From: Saksenaea vasiformis B4078 | Taxonomy: Eukaryota > Mucoromycota > Mucoromycetes > Mucorales > Saksenaeaceae | Assembly: GCA_000697055.1 (NCBI GenBank) | Contig: JNDT01001815.1 | Location: 57,228-121,227 of the forward strand | Direction: 5' to 3' | DNA length: 64,000 bases | Shown here: positions 48,107-59,648 of the stretch, one piece after another | Position numbering within the stretch: the first letter of the stretch is position 1 | Layout: every line of letters begins with the position of its first letter | The notes under the pieces: model-generated | The model's database searches: none | What the model was told of the DNA's origin: nothing | What the model saw: the letters and a program-made list of their open reading frames with translations, nothing else | Made by a program: the position numbers and the translations under genes

Positions 48107-50900
48107 TCACGCCATGTTAGTGTTGGAGTCACCGTCGGGCCTGGGCACATCATCACACAGATCTCGGATCCAGGTATTTCCTGGTATTGACTTGTCCTCC
48201 CGCGAGTCACCGGTGAACGAATTCATCTTGGCTTTGTTGCTGACAGCCTTCTTCAAGAGTGTTGAGCACAGATCTCGGACAGCTTCCGCCAAAGCCTATT
48301 TAAGAGTTAGTCGTCGTGATCCCCTGAACAAGAACATCGGCTTTGTAATCACCTTCATCGTCAACAACAACTTCTCAACCTCGAGCATATCCCTCGTGAG
48401 GTTGGCTACATCGTTGGGAAGCTCGCAGGCACAGAGCTTTTCCACCACGTAGGTGCCGTTGGCCACCACACATAATGTCGACAGCTCGGCCTGGAGGGCT
48501 GTCATTGCACGTTATAAAAATATTGATGCAAAATAAGAATCTTTTCAACTTACACATGACCTGCAACATCGGGATTCGTACGGTTTTCAACTCTTCCGTG
48601 GTAATACAAAATGTTTTGGCAATCTGATTTATCTGCGCTTTGTTACACATCACCAGTTTCTCCTTGTCGTTATGATATTTTCCGTGAGTAATATTTTTTG
48701 CAAACTCTCCAACGCACGAATCAACTTCATCACCGTTATTATTGATACTCGTAGCAACACACACAAGGCGTAGATCCATTTTTCGGGGTTGCATAGAATG
48801 CGCAACGTTGTCGAGCTTAAATGTGTGCGGGATAGTGTCACCCCTGAAAAATATAAGGGAAGAGATGAGGAGGGCATATTGGCGTGAGTGAACTCATACG
48901 CCGCTCTAAAATGATGCCTTACCATTGTGGTACTATACCTGTACCATACATAACCTTTTCGATCAACGGACCCCAAAGTTTGATAATCAATGAACACTCG
49001 GACAGCTTTTCGAGGACCCCAGGGGCGAACATTGTGCTGTCGTATGTGTACAGTTCAAGCCTATAAATAAAGATTTGTTCAGTTGACTAGTAATATCACT
49101 AATTATGATAGAATTGTGGCGATATGCATTATTTACACGTGGCAATTGACGCGGCCCAGGACTTTTCGGTGGTCGGAAACGTCCGACAGCCATCGATACA
49201 GCTCGTTCACGCCGTTTTTCAGCTTTTTGCTGCGAACGGCATACTAAAGCAACAATAATTAGAAAATAATAAGTTATCGCGGTAGGTATGGACATCTTCT
49301 CTACCTTGATGATCTTGTGCAAATCCTTATCCGTTTTTATTGTTATCTCGTCGTTGCTGATCAGTTCTCCTATAATGTCGTTTAGGACAGCTTCGTCCTC
49401 TGTCACCAGACGGAGTTGGCCGCTTTCTGTTTTGTCCGAGATATCTACTATGTTATTTTTTGCGAGGCTGATAAGCGACGCATTTAGAAGTTGTTTAGCT
49501 TGCGCCGACACTCAATCAAATTATTTATCAAATCCTTACATGAGTTTGTAGTAGTCTTTTGTAGTTCTTGGTGGGGGAGCATTGGCAGCAGCAGTTTTAA
49601 GCGTTGACATCAGTGATTGCGCCAATCCACTAAATTTTTGGCCATCTTGCTCTTCGATCTATTGAATCATGTTAACAATGTACGTTCCATTACTCCAGCA
49701 GGCGGTTACAGGGCCTTACCACAATTCGTCGCCTCGATCTCAGTGGTGCCTGTGATGTTGATGGTTCGGGAGCTCGGCGAAAACTTTCAGGTGTGGTATT
49801 TTGGAAACGCAGCTGGCGGATCTGACTCACACGGGCGATGTCGTCCCTTGTCGCTTCCACTACGTCATGAACAATCCCCAAGCTTCCCCAAAAGCGCTCA
49901 CTGGCTCGATTGGTCAAGCACTAAAATACAAAAGGTTATCTAATGTAAATAGCGTACGAAAGCGATGGTTAAATAGTCACTCACACTCCAGCTATCGGTG
50001 ACCAAGTTCAACGCCCAGGAGAACTGTGGCAAATCTGGGTTGGTGAGGAACGTAGAAACGGCGGCCTTAAAAGAAGCTTCTGCTTCTGAACGTTGGCTGA
50101 CGTGCCAACCGCCTTGAGCGAAGTAGCGGACAATGACATCGTCGCTAGAATAATTCTGTTTTAAGAAAATGAGGGGATCCCTTCCATACAATTGGTGAAT
50201 GATTACACAATTATACATAGGGACAAAGATCAAAAGGACATACCACGTCATGGCGAATGAGAAGGTTGTTACGCAAATGCTGTGGTTGCTGTCAAGATTG
50301 CCACGCACCAATACTAAATTTCACGGGTTTATCATAGCCGACCGACTGGGCGCCTTGCCGATGCACCTTGTGGGCGCACAGGCCCAATCCACTTGTCGAA
50401 GTGGGCTTAATGCTGCAATTGTCCTGAATACCTGAGAGCTGGCTGGTTCTTTTTGATGCGCAAGCATAAACATTGTCTTTATGATGATAATGCGATTTTA
50501 CACGTTACCAGTCAATGTCCTTCTCGACGTCGACTTGGTATGGTTCGGTATCTTTTTTAATGTAACCATAGGTTGAAATGACTTCAAAGGATCGTCTATC
50601 CCATCCGGCTGCGCCTCCAGTGCGAGTACGATAGACACTAAGTCCGAACGCCTCTCGTAAGGATCATTGATCGAAAACGCTTTTCAAATCTAGCCATCCA
50701 CTTAGTTCTGGAACAGAGGATGTAAACGCTGGCCGAAACATCCGCAACGTATTCGTCGAATATATATGGTCAGGTTGTCAGCTGGCATCACATCCAGACG
50801 CGCTGCCAAGGACAGCTCGGCAGTAAACCACTGCTAACTCGTCGTTTTGTTCGGCACGTAAGTGATTGGCACTAAATACCACGGTTTTGGCTACAGACAT
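48107..50900 (-). pseudogene. Large unrecognised multi-exon gene, partly disrupted
   Basis: The 3' part has a good exon chain on the minus strand: 49305 downward (acceptor side uncertain), 49243-49137, 49060-48950, 48843-48554, 48498-48353 and 48295-48107, ending NTNMA. Readable words include LYRWLSDVSDHRKVLGRVNC, LELYTYDSTMFAPGVLEKL, LPNDVANLTRDMLEVEKLLL and GNTWIRDLCDDVPRP. Upstream, about 50161-49960 reads DVIVRYFAQGGWHVSQRSE, and 49930-49730 reads NRASERFWGSLGIVHDVV. The 5' part starts near ATG 50900 (MSVAKTVVFSANHLRAEQND), shifts frame near 50800, and has an in-frame TGA at 50664-50666 before SLREAFGLSVYRTRTGG. I found no clean join near 49550. The family is unknown to me. The 3' chain may still be expressed. 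Confidence 0.45.
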
Positions 50901-50902
50901 AG

Positions 50903-51358
50903 TCACGGCCGATGGAATGGATGGTTTGGCAAATGTTTTGAGCGAGGCGAAGAAGTCGAAGCCAACTTCGGCGAAGGTGTCGGGTTTTCAATTCCCCTTC
51001 TTTCTGGAAGAAACAAGCCAACAATAAACAAGATGAACAAGAAGAAAAAGGTGAGGGGACTGTCGATGTCAATAGACAGAAGAAGAACACCCGACATCCA
51101 CAGCCATTGAATAGTCACTTTGAACAGTGACTTAGCGTTTGTATTTTTTTTAACTGTGGGTTGGGTTGGCTGGTGTTTAGCCAAGAATTCAGACGACCAC
51201 GAATAGAAAATTTGGCAGAGGACTATCCATATGCAGGACCAATAGGCGCGTCGGCGTGCAGGATGAACGGCAGGTTTTTTGGGGGCGTGCTTAATAGGTA
51301 GGATGCAACGCTGATATAAGAGCTTGGAAGGTCCATAAACGGGTGTAGATTGTAGCAT
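50903..51358 (-). CDS. Small predicted membrane protein, 151 aa
   Basis: Single-exon frame from ATG 51358. It has a basic N-terminal third, a hydrophobic segment (YWSCIWIVLCQIFYSW), a linker with Thr/Gln/Lys, then two close hydrophobic segments (VTIQWLWMSGVLLLSI and PLTFFFLFILFIVGLFL) and a Ser/Pro-rich tail. No signature is recognised. Its stop lies two bases upstream of the ATG of the next downstream coding-like region, so the two could share a transcript or be parts of one decayed gene. Confidence 0.45.
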   Translation of the reverse strand: MLQSTPVYGPSKLLYQRCILPIKHAPKKPAVHPARRRAYWSCIWIVLCQIFYSWSSEFLAKHQPTQPTVKKNTNAKSLFKVTIQWLWMSGVLLLSIDIDSPLTFFFLFILFIVGLFLPERRGIENPTPSPKLASTSSPRSKHLPNHPFHRP

Positions 51359-52453
51359 TGTATCGGATTAAAAAGGGACACTTCAGTCAACGGGAATCAA
51401 AGTGCATTCACGTAATATGTCAACAGTGGATAGATAAGTCTAAGACGCACTCCTTACTGTAGAGTCTTTGCAATAGTAAGAAAAAGAAGTATAGATCACA
51501 TGTCGAATGTTATATAAATAGGATCATTTGAGTTGTTGTTTAGTGTCTTATGTGGCCCCTCTTGACTTCCAATACAGTAATCAAACTTTCGCAATTATAA
51601 AGATATTCTATTCGACCTTCCATATTGTCTTATCGCACCCCATAGGTGCCCATGGGATTGGGATCCCGACTTGTGGGCAGGCTACTCCGGACGACGGGTA
51701 ATGAAGTCATCCTTCAATGGCGCTATCGTGGCCCCTCCGACGACTGATCAGGGCAACGAACACACTTTGCAGCAGGGAGAGGAGGAAGCCGTAGATGGTT
51801 AGGTTTTTCTGGCTGATCAAAGCAGATCACGTTCCCCCTACCGTCATAACATCGTGGAAATGGTGTATCACTGTAAGCATAGAAAGCTAAAATACGAGCA
51901 TCTATCTGAACAGCCTCGTAGAAATGAATCAATCTACAAGTAACATATGACTAATCTCAATTAATTCGATTCTGTCTGTCTTTTGTTATCCTGATTTCAC
52001 ATGCGCAGCGCTGGGCTGTCTCCCAAAAAAAAAAGAATTATAAAATATTATGTGCTTTCTCTAGGAAGGCGATTATACAGGTGATTTTGATTAAAAATAC
52101 TATATATGAATCTCTCGGTAGACCAGAAAAAAAAATCAAAGCAATATTTCTATAACATCCACAAGTGTAGTGTTCCAGCAAAAGTGAAAACAAGCTATCT
52201 GCTGCTGGCTCATCACTTTTTGATTGAGCATAGTGAGTTACGTGTTTCATTGCAAATACAACTGCCTTTTTCATTGCACGAGACATAACTATAAGAATAG
52301 CAGGAGCATATGGGGCAGTGTGTTATGGAGTATTATAGCAATCGGCATCAAATACAAATTGATAGGTGCATAGGTTGGCGGTTTCAGCGGAATAAGCAAA
52401 ACGAAACGCCAAGCTGATCTCTAAATCATTGTTATGTTTTTGTATTACCCGCT
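51359..52453. other. Intergenic region between two minus-strand genes
   Basis: No gene supported. A minus frame at 51932-51723 is Cys- and Pro-rich (FDQPEKPNHLRLPPLPAAKC) but lacks partner exons. Confidence 0.45.
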
Positions 52454-54503
52454 TTATGCGTCCATGTTTTCTCTAGCTGCTTTAATCAAAGGCGCTAACG
52501 AATGAAGAGGGTCAGCCTTGGTGAGGAATTGATGCTTGAGTAATTCTGCGGCGGAGGGCCGTCTTTCGGGATTGACTTGCAAACAGTAGTTCAGGAAGTC
52601 TCGGAATACGGTACTCAACGATTCAGGATTCTGCAGCTGAGGTGTTCCATTGGTAGCGATCAAATAAAGTGCTCGCAATGGATTCTCGTTCAAATAGGGA
52701 GGTTCTCCTTCAACCATTTCGATGGCCATGATACCCAGAGACCAGATATCAACTTTGTGGTCGTATTCCTTGCGGGTAACCACTTCCGGAGCCATCTGTC
52801 CAAATATGAGCCTCCGCGCCACTCTCATGGCGATCCACTTACCCAGTACGGTGTGCCAACCATTGTTGTTCGTTTGGACTCGCTATCATGGAGCTGTGCA
52901 CAAAATCCAAAATCGGCTACGAATGTTCATGACCATCTGCACGTGAACTTATCGAATCCCTTACTCAGCTTGATATCACCCTGAAGGCTGAGAAGTACGT
53001 TATCACTCTTGATATCTCTGTGGATGACGCCGTTCGAATGTAAGTGATGCAAGCCTTCGAGTACCTGTTGGCATACAGCAGCAATTTGTCCTTCCATCAT
53101 CATGTTATATGTCACTACATCTGTCAAGCTACCACCCTCCATATACTCCATGATAACCCACAAATCGCCTTTCCAAAGATAGGAGTCGATGTAGTTGACG
53201 ATGTTTGGATGTCTAGCCTGCTTCATCACCACAATTTCGCTGATAATCAGCTCTTTTTTCGCCTGCTTCTCAAGATTCATCTGCTTGATGGCAACAGGCA
53301 TTGAACTTCCTGAACGGTAAGCCGTAAACACACCACCCGATGCTCTTATGATGGATGTCAGTCTTATGCAAGGGAAAGCATCTTACATGACTTACCCCTG
53401 TCCGATCTTAACCATTTCTTTATAGATCTCTGTAGGATCCACACTGGTGCAAATATCATGAAGCCTACTGATAACTTCAGCATCTTTCTCAGCGTCTTTA
53501 GGCTCTTTTGGCGTCCGTCGTCGGACAGCGCCGGGAGAAACAGTAGGAGACGATGACTCGGCAGGGTCGGCAGGGCTAGTCACTGTCTCAGAAACTTCGT
53601 TTTCTTTTCCTTTGATGGAAATATCGATTGAGGTTGAGGACTCGGTCTGAAGAATAAAGGATGAAATAAAAATTAAGTTCAAGAACTACCATGAACTCAC
53701 CTTTCTCCTTGATTTTTCTGTTGTTATATTCGTTGTGTCTGCATCCACGTCCGGAATCTAGAGTTCGTCCCCACCAAATGTTTATCCAAGGCCACAACTC
53801 AAATCACCATACTTACGCCTTTGGTATCTTCCAATTGACTGGATTTTCTTATCTTAAATTTGGACAATGCTTTGAATGCATTGATTTTGGAACTATTAGA
53901 TGGTTGCATATCCGTAGATGGATGACGATTTTTCGGGGTAGTTGCCTTGGCAATCTTGTTCCAGACAGCTTCGCGTGTTTGAGTTCCTTGATAGAACTCG
54001 ATAGCGTCTATGACAGCCTAAGAAAAAGGATCAGGGGTTGATTTGAAACAAGAAGCTCAGCTCTTCGATCAAACCTGTGGATTTCGCTCCTGTTCCATCT
54101 TCGTGATACCGCTATGTTTGATCAGAACTTGCCATTCTTGCGGTAAACCAGTAAATTCTCCAGTATCAGCATCAAACCCAACGTGGGTAACATGCTTTGT
54201 ATTATAAGGCGTGCCAATATCCATTGATTTTGACCCATGGTTTAGCAATTCTACAGGACGTGTAAGTGTCGGCACTGAAATAGTCGGTTACGACGCACCA
54301 CTGAATCCTCCGACCATTTTTTCCAGTACTCCTTTGAATGTTGACCTGTCTCGAGCTTTCCCCAGCCCTGAGATATGAGCAAGGTGCTCGTAGCCGGAAC
54401 TACGACGAGAGGTCGCCGTGGGCTGGGATTCATCAGGAAGCACCAGCGTGACAGCCGATGCGGCTTTCTCCGGCGAATTCATACTGCTGGTGGAAGCCGT
54501 CAT
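52454..54503 (-). CDS. p21-activated Ser/Thr kinase (PAK/STE20 type, no PH domain)
   Basis: Eight minus-strand exons: 54503-54299, 54274-54075, 54017-53817, 53757-53701, 53646-53396, 53344-52965, 52916-52843, 52795-52454, 569 aa. The CRIB/PBD is at residues 88-101 ([14 protein letters not shown]) followed by FTGLPQEWQ, the Rac/Cdc42-binding and autoinhibitory region. The kinase domain is at about 297-550: [28 protein letters not shown] and GTPYWMAPE, all intact. A PH domain is absent, so it is STE20/PAK1-like and not CLA4-like. It would act downstream of Rac/Cdc42 in polarity and MAPK signalling. Odd point: exons 1 and 2 are joined by an apparent 24-nt intron (54298-54275). Reading straight through keeps frame but meets a TAA. 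Downstream introns are a normal 47-59 bp. If the TAA is real, translation could begin inside exon 2 (Met 86), just before the CRIB. Confidence 0.9.
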
Positions 54504-57009
54504 TATGCTGTGGCGAACAAATGGAAAGAAGAGGGACTGAGCAATGTCGCTGCAGTTTGAAAGTAAGAAAAAGGGAAAGAAAAGAGAAAAAAAATTGAGT
54601 TCCCAAGGACAAGGAGGTTACGAAAGAGGCCCAGATTAGGCAACGCAATGTAATTTTGCTCTGTTGCGCTGGTACCGTATGAACAGAACGTTGTTGTTAA
54701 AAGAGAGACTCGATAGCCGCAACACAGAGTGTGGAACTAAAGTTCAGAATAGGTCACAAAGAGACAAGTTCTATGTAACACCCGTTCTCAGCTATGCTAT
54801 GTCCGTTGTATTTGTGCCTTTTTAACCATTCTGGATAGTTGGCTATATCAACTGCTGCATGCAGCCACATATTTGACTCCATCATCTTTTTTATTTCTCG
54901 TTTTTTAATCATTACATGAGAAAGCCTTCTCATTCTGAGATTGTATCGCTTCCTTGGTCCACGTGGCGACAAAGGGAAACAAAGTTCGAGCGCTGCCTGA
55001 AAGTTCCATGGATAGATGCTGTTTACCTTATCCAGTAAAATACGCTGTGTGGAGAAGGTGCCCATTGCTATGGTCGATATCATGTAGTATACAATTTAGC
55101 TTACATGTTTCATTATATCTACCTCCTTGGTATATCCCTGGTTTAAAGTTTTTATATACGGGCCTTGGCTATATAGCACTAACATGACATTTTCTCCTGT
55201 AATTCGTTTTGCTTGGAAGCTTTATATCTTTGTGCGGATAACCATCAACAACAGGAGAGTACATTATCTCAATCTAAGGAACGAATATAAGCCAGTATTT
55301 TGACATTTACCGCAAGGCTGTTGCATTACGGCCAATGAACCGAGTGAGTATGATAAGAATGCCAACTGTGAGAAAAGCGCTTGGAGTGCTGTTAACCTAG
55401 AGTCAGTAGAACTACTCGAAGCTTTAGCAGAGAAAGAGCTACTAAGTGCTATGAACTTAGAAATTCATTGTCGGAAAGGGAAGCATTTGTATGTGAAGGC
55501 GGTAACCTCTGGAGACATTGGGAACGAAACGACGCGTTCATTATCTTTTACAGCGCGACGCAAAAATAATAGTAACCGGTTGGAGTCAGGTACTAGGTTT
55601 TGTGGCACTCCGCTTAAAACAACGCATCTTGAATACTGCTTGCTGGTCTTAATCAATGATCATTTTTATATAAACATTGCATTTGGATGAACATTTGCGT
55701 CAACTACATGTTCTTACACGTTCATACCAAGTAATTACCCGTTGGGAAGCAACAGAGCTTTGCACGGAGAAGTAGTCCATTTTACTTAGATCCAAGAAAT
55801 AGTTCTCGTGTGGATAGTTAAGCTTTGTGTTGAGGTGTTGAGGTGTTTCAGTCATGGTTCCTCTGTGTCCTACCGGAAAAAGAGTAAAAATGTTTCAAGA
55901 TCACGAGAGTTTCCACCCGCAATAATACATGTTTAAAGGAACGTATGAACCACTTTTTCTTCTTCGGTTCCGCTTTTCAAGAAAGCATCCCGAGTGAGAT
56001 TATCATTAAAAAACATGCAGGATTACTCGTGTCTTTACATCTACTCTTTAGCCTACGTGAGCTCTGTCCCGAACCATGTCGGCTATGATGTAGCACCTTG
56101 CTTACTACTAGGCAAATAAATGTTGTCACACGGGGCCTCACTGACCTCCCACAACAGAACCTCGCGAGATGTGGTAGCACCTCACGACCTCTGAGTTGAT
56201 GTAAGTAGAGCATTATTTCGTCGCCAACTCATTAACTAATGGCCGCCTAGCCCAATCCTTCGTTAGCGCATATATGGCTTTTTATGGATGTAGGGTTCGT
56301 TCAGGGTAGCGTAGAATATTCATCAAATTTCCATACGCAGTTGAACTAATGTGAGAAATCCGTATTCCAACATTTGTTATTTTGTTTCTCAATATCGACC
56401 TCTGGTAAAGGACGTTTGGCGATAAAAAGAACAATTACATAGAAAAGCCTTTAGAAAAGCCTTCCCACCAAATTGACCGATGATAAGAAAATATGTATAA
56501 TGCGAAGTTCCACTACGCAATACGATTGAGGGTGGACTAGCGTTTCACATATCCTTATGAATCAGCAGTATGTACATGAGCTGTTTCAACTTTTTAGATC
56601 GTTTTCCTCCGACGTCTTCTCAATCACCTTAGCGGTGCTTCACCCTTGCTCCTCTTCTTATTAAGATGGTTGGCTTAACTACCAACGTCTGCTAGCTATA
56701 AAGATATTAGCAAGGGTTGGTTTCCTGCTGAAAGCTCGCCACGAGAGTTCTCAGGCAAGGACCGTAAAGTCTTGAAACTTCTTAAACAATTATATTATTA
56801 TTTGTATTGGTGCAATTTGAAATATCAAAAGTGCTTAAGCTATGGAAACCAACAGCGTGTGCTGTTGCCATCAAATCACGTAGCAAAGACAAACAAATTT
56901 AGTTTTGATCATTTGTTGGGCCGATATTTAAGTTTTTCGCAACAAACTTCAGATCCTGGTACTTCAGTGATTCATTGCACAGAATTTCGTAAATATTTCG
57001 AAAATGCGG
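54504..57009. other. Intergenic region with one protein-like minus ORF
   Basis: About 2.5 kb. The minus frame 55083-54754 (109 codons) is rich in basic residues (RGPRKRYNLRMRRL; MIKKREIKKMMESNMW; YPEWLKRHKYNG) and reads like protein, but I know no family and found no partner exon. The rest shows nothing. Confidence 0.4.
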
Positions 57010-57602
57010 ATGCGTAGCGTCGTATTCCTGATTTCACTTCCCTTGTATCGAGACGGCGGTGGTTCCATAAGGGCCCTTTCCACCTAAAGTCATCTTGCGG
57101 TTCCGTTCCATAGGCAATAAATGTACCATTTGAGTGCAGCCGCAGGATTTTAAGACCATTTGATTGAGGCGAACGTACTTGTTCCTGATATCTCCTTTCT
57201 TGTTCAATTTTTTTTAGGACATATGATCCGGAAGTGACGTGTCAAAGAAGTAATGTGCAACGAGCGCAGAAGACAGAGTCGTTTCCGGCCGGAACCACGC
57301 GTCAGGCGGTACCGATACAGCTAGCATGGTGTCTCTTTTCGATAGTAGAACAATGGTGAATGTTCCGGTAGGGAGGTTCTGGACTGCGGATTTCTGTGAT
57401 GGAAACGTCTTGCTTTCCAAAAAGGGTTTGCTCGAGCGTACACTTCCGATTTTAATTGTACTACTGCAGATGTACCCATTTCACCTTTCCATGGTGATTC
57501 CGTTTGAAAGCGAGAATGGGTAAACATGTACATATGTGGTGTATATTCCAGCGTTTCTTTATCTTTGTCAATCCTTGGAACATTCGCATCAAAGTGATAC
57601 AT
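57010..57602 (-). other. Possible degenerate coding region, unknown family
   Basis: Three minus-strand readings in different frames look protein-like in succession: MYHFDANVPRIDKDKETLEY (from 57602), then MLAVSVPPDAWFRPETTLSS to a stop at 57214, then NGLKILRLHSNGTFIAYGTE with PQDDFRWKGPLWNHRRL (about 57150-57040). No GT-AG joins were established, so this is either a small spliced gene or a frameshifted relic. Confidence 0.3.
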
Positions 57603-57840
57603 GAGTGGTCACAAAAAAATCACCTTGCATTTTCGTGGCCCGTGAAGTACCGTGGTACAGAAAAAACCACCCCACTTTCCGCCTTCCGTCGGATCATGTC
57701 AAGACTGTGGCAACCGGTTTTGACACATTGTCAGCTGCTTTCGGAATATTTATTCGCCGCCGAGACTGAGACATCAGTCAAGCCATATAAAAGGTTGAGC
57801 AAGGTGCTGGTTGGAAAAAAAGCAACAAAACGCGTATATT

Positions 57841-58433
57841 ATGACACGAAAGATTTTGATTGGCCACGATTTTTCCCAAACTTCGGATCATGCCTTGGAA
57901 TGGATAATCGAGAAGAAACTATTACTGCCTGCGGACGATATTACTGTTGCTCATGTCATGAACAATGACGTTGCGGATGTGGAAGGTCCTTTTGGATTGG
58001 AGGCTTCTGTTATTGCTCCTGCATGGACAATGAGTGACGTTGCATACGATATGAAGAATAACGAAGAAACCGTTCCTATGGACCAGATTGTGGACTGGTT
58101 CAAGTCCAAAGGTGTAAGTACATGCATTCGCACAAATGCTTCATACTGATTGCTGGTTAAAGTTCAAGGTTACACCTAAAGTACTGAATGGTAGTCCAGG
58201 AGAAGCGTTAGCTGGATATGCCGAAGCCGCAAATGTGGATATGGTGATTGTTGGCAGTCGAGGTTTGGGTTTCCTAAAAAGGTGAAAAAAGAAGTCATGT
58301 AACAGCGATATTAAAGAGAGAATGTGTGATCCATAGACAATTTCTCGGGTCAGTGTCGGAACACCTTGTGAATCATACCAAATGCACCGTCATCGTCGTC
58401 AAAGACGAAGAAGACAACCAGAAAAAATCATGA
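57841..58433 (+). CDS. Universal stress protein (UspA) domain protein
   Basis: Three exons (57841-58113, 58163-58281, 58337-58433; introns 49 and 55 bp) give 162 aa, the normal size of a single UspA domain. The N-terminal strand MTRKILIGHDFSQTSDHALE, the helix after it, GSPGEALAGYAEAANVDMVI, and the nucleotide-loop motif GSRGLGFLKRQFLGSVSEHL (G-x2-G-x9-GS) followed by CTVIVVK are all present, so ATP binding is likely. The tail is acidic and Lys-rich. Such proteins bind ATP and help cells through starvation, oxidative or other stress; the exact role in fungi is little known. Confidence 0.9.
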
Positions 58434-58855
58434 TACCCCGATGAAAACTCGATACTTGGCAATTACGGGAAGTTATACGCGGATTTTACTTATTTGCAAG
58501 GATCATCGATGGCTATCGCACCTGTACAAAGAGAGAAAACTTTAATACCATTTACGGAACGGAATAAAGCAAACCCTTGCATAATGATTCCTAAAAACTG
58601 TACATCCCACGAGACTGGTTTGAAATTCATGGGTGGTACTTGACAAGTTACAATTTTCTTTTGTAGGCCAGTTTAAATAGTTATTCTGCATCCTCTTGTC
58701 TGTTTCTCTCGTATCATGTTAAGTATCTTTCTTTCAAAATGGATTGGAAAGTGTTTCCAAAACAAGCAATATTCCTTTACTATCAGCCTCCGTTATTTAC
58801 GCAGGCATTTCTACGTTTAAGAAAGCTTGTCTATTTCTACGCATTGCAGATCAAC
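58434..58855. other. Intergenic region between converging genes
   Basis: No gene. It holds the 3' flanks of the universal stress gene (+) and the Nudix gene (-). Confidence 0.55.
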
Positions 58856-59648
58856 TCATTTCAGATATTGAGCTGCTGCAAGACCAGCGGCATATGCATA
58901 CAGACGGCTGTCAATCACCACATCTTCCTTGTTCTTTGCATACACTATCACGGTCGTTGATATAAAATAAGTGTGTAAGAAAACAAGCTTACCATCAAGA
59001 TGTCTTTGAAGACCATTCAATGGAAGTTTCACAACTGTTAGACTCCATTCATCTTCTGTCAACTGTTGTAACCCTTGAGAAATTTTTTGTTCATCAATTG
59101 TAATTTGAGCTATGAAGCAACAGGAGTTTGTCATGCCTGGTTCATAAGAAACAGGGGCTGGATGTATAGTGAAATCTGACTTGTTGACGGAGTAGCCTGT
59201 TTCTTCCAGAAGCTCCCGATGAGCGGCATTGATAACATCTTCACCATCATCAATAAGACCTTCGTTTTGGATTAGATGACCTATTATCAGTTCCTAACTA
59301 CTTTTGCTACCTGAAGGGAACTCAAGGCAATATCTTTGGAGCGCTGGCCTTTTGATTCCAAAAAGTAAGAATCGATTCCTTTTTAGTCAGTTTTTTACCT
59401 GTACTGCAAAACTAATAACAGTTGGGGTGCAGGGGTCAGTACAACGGCGTGGATGTCCACAGCTAAGACGCGTCATTCATTCGTAAGCGATGAACAGTGG
59501 TAAAGCGAAGCGAATCACCATCTACTGATCCTTGCCGCGCGTGGTTTCTCGTACAACGTTCCCATTTTCTCTCAACGCCGTGAGGATCTTTGTAGCTGAT
59601 CACTTCCAGTTTGAGCCAATTGCCTTGACCTATCAGTGTATTATCCAT
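58856..59648 (-). CDS. Nudix hydrolase, ADP-sugar pyrophosphatase (NUDT5-like)
   Basis: Five minus-strand exons (59648-59519, 59462-59399, 59348-59311, 59259-58993, 58944-58856) join in phase to 195 aa. The Nudix box G-x5-E-x7-REUxEExGU is complete at residues 78-100: GLIDDGE ... RELLEETGY, its Gly split by the third intron. Family features are the opening GNWLKLEVISYKDPHG with KWERCTR, the QYRPALQRYCLEFPSG segment just before the box, and VVIDSRLYAYAAGLAAAQYL at the end. It would hydrolyse ADP-ribose or other ADP-sugars to AMP and sugar phosphate in cytosol or nucleus. A 38-bp exon encodes the PALQRYCLEFPS segment. ATG 59648 is the first usable start; an additional 5' exon cannot be excluded. 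Confidence 0.9.

Noticed and set aside
54260..54280. ISVP reading as the start of the CRIB motif in the PAK gene
   Set aside because: The true CRIB ([14 protein letters not shown]) lies about 20 residues downstream, so ISVP cannot be used to argue for read-through of the 24-nt segment.
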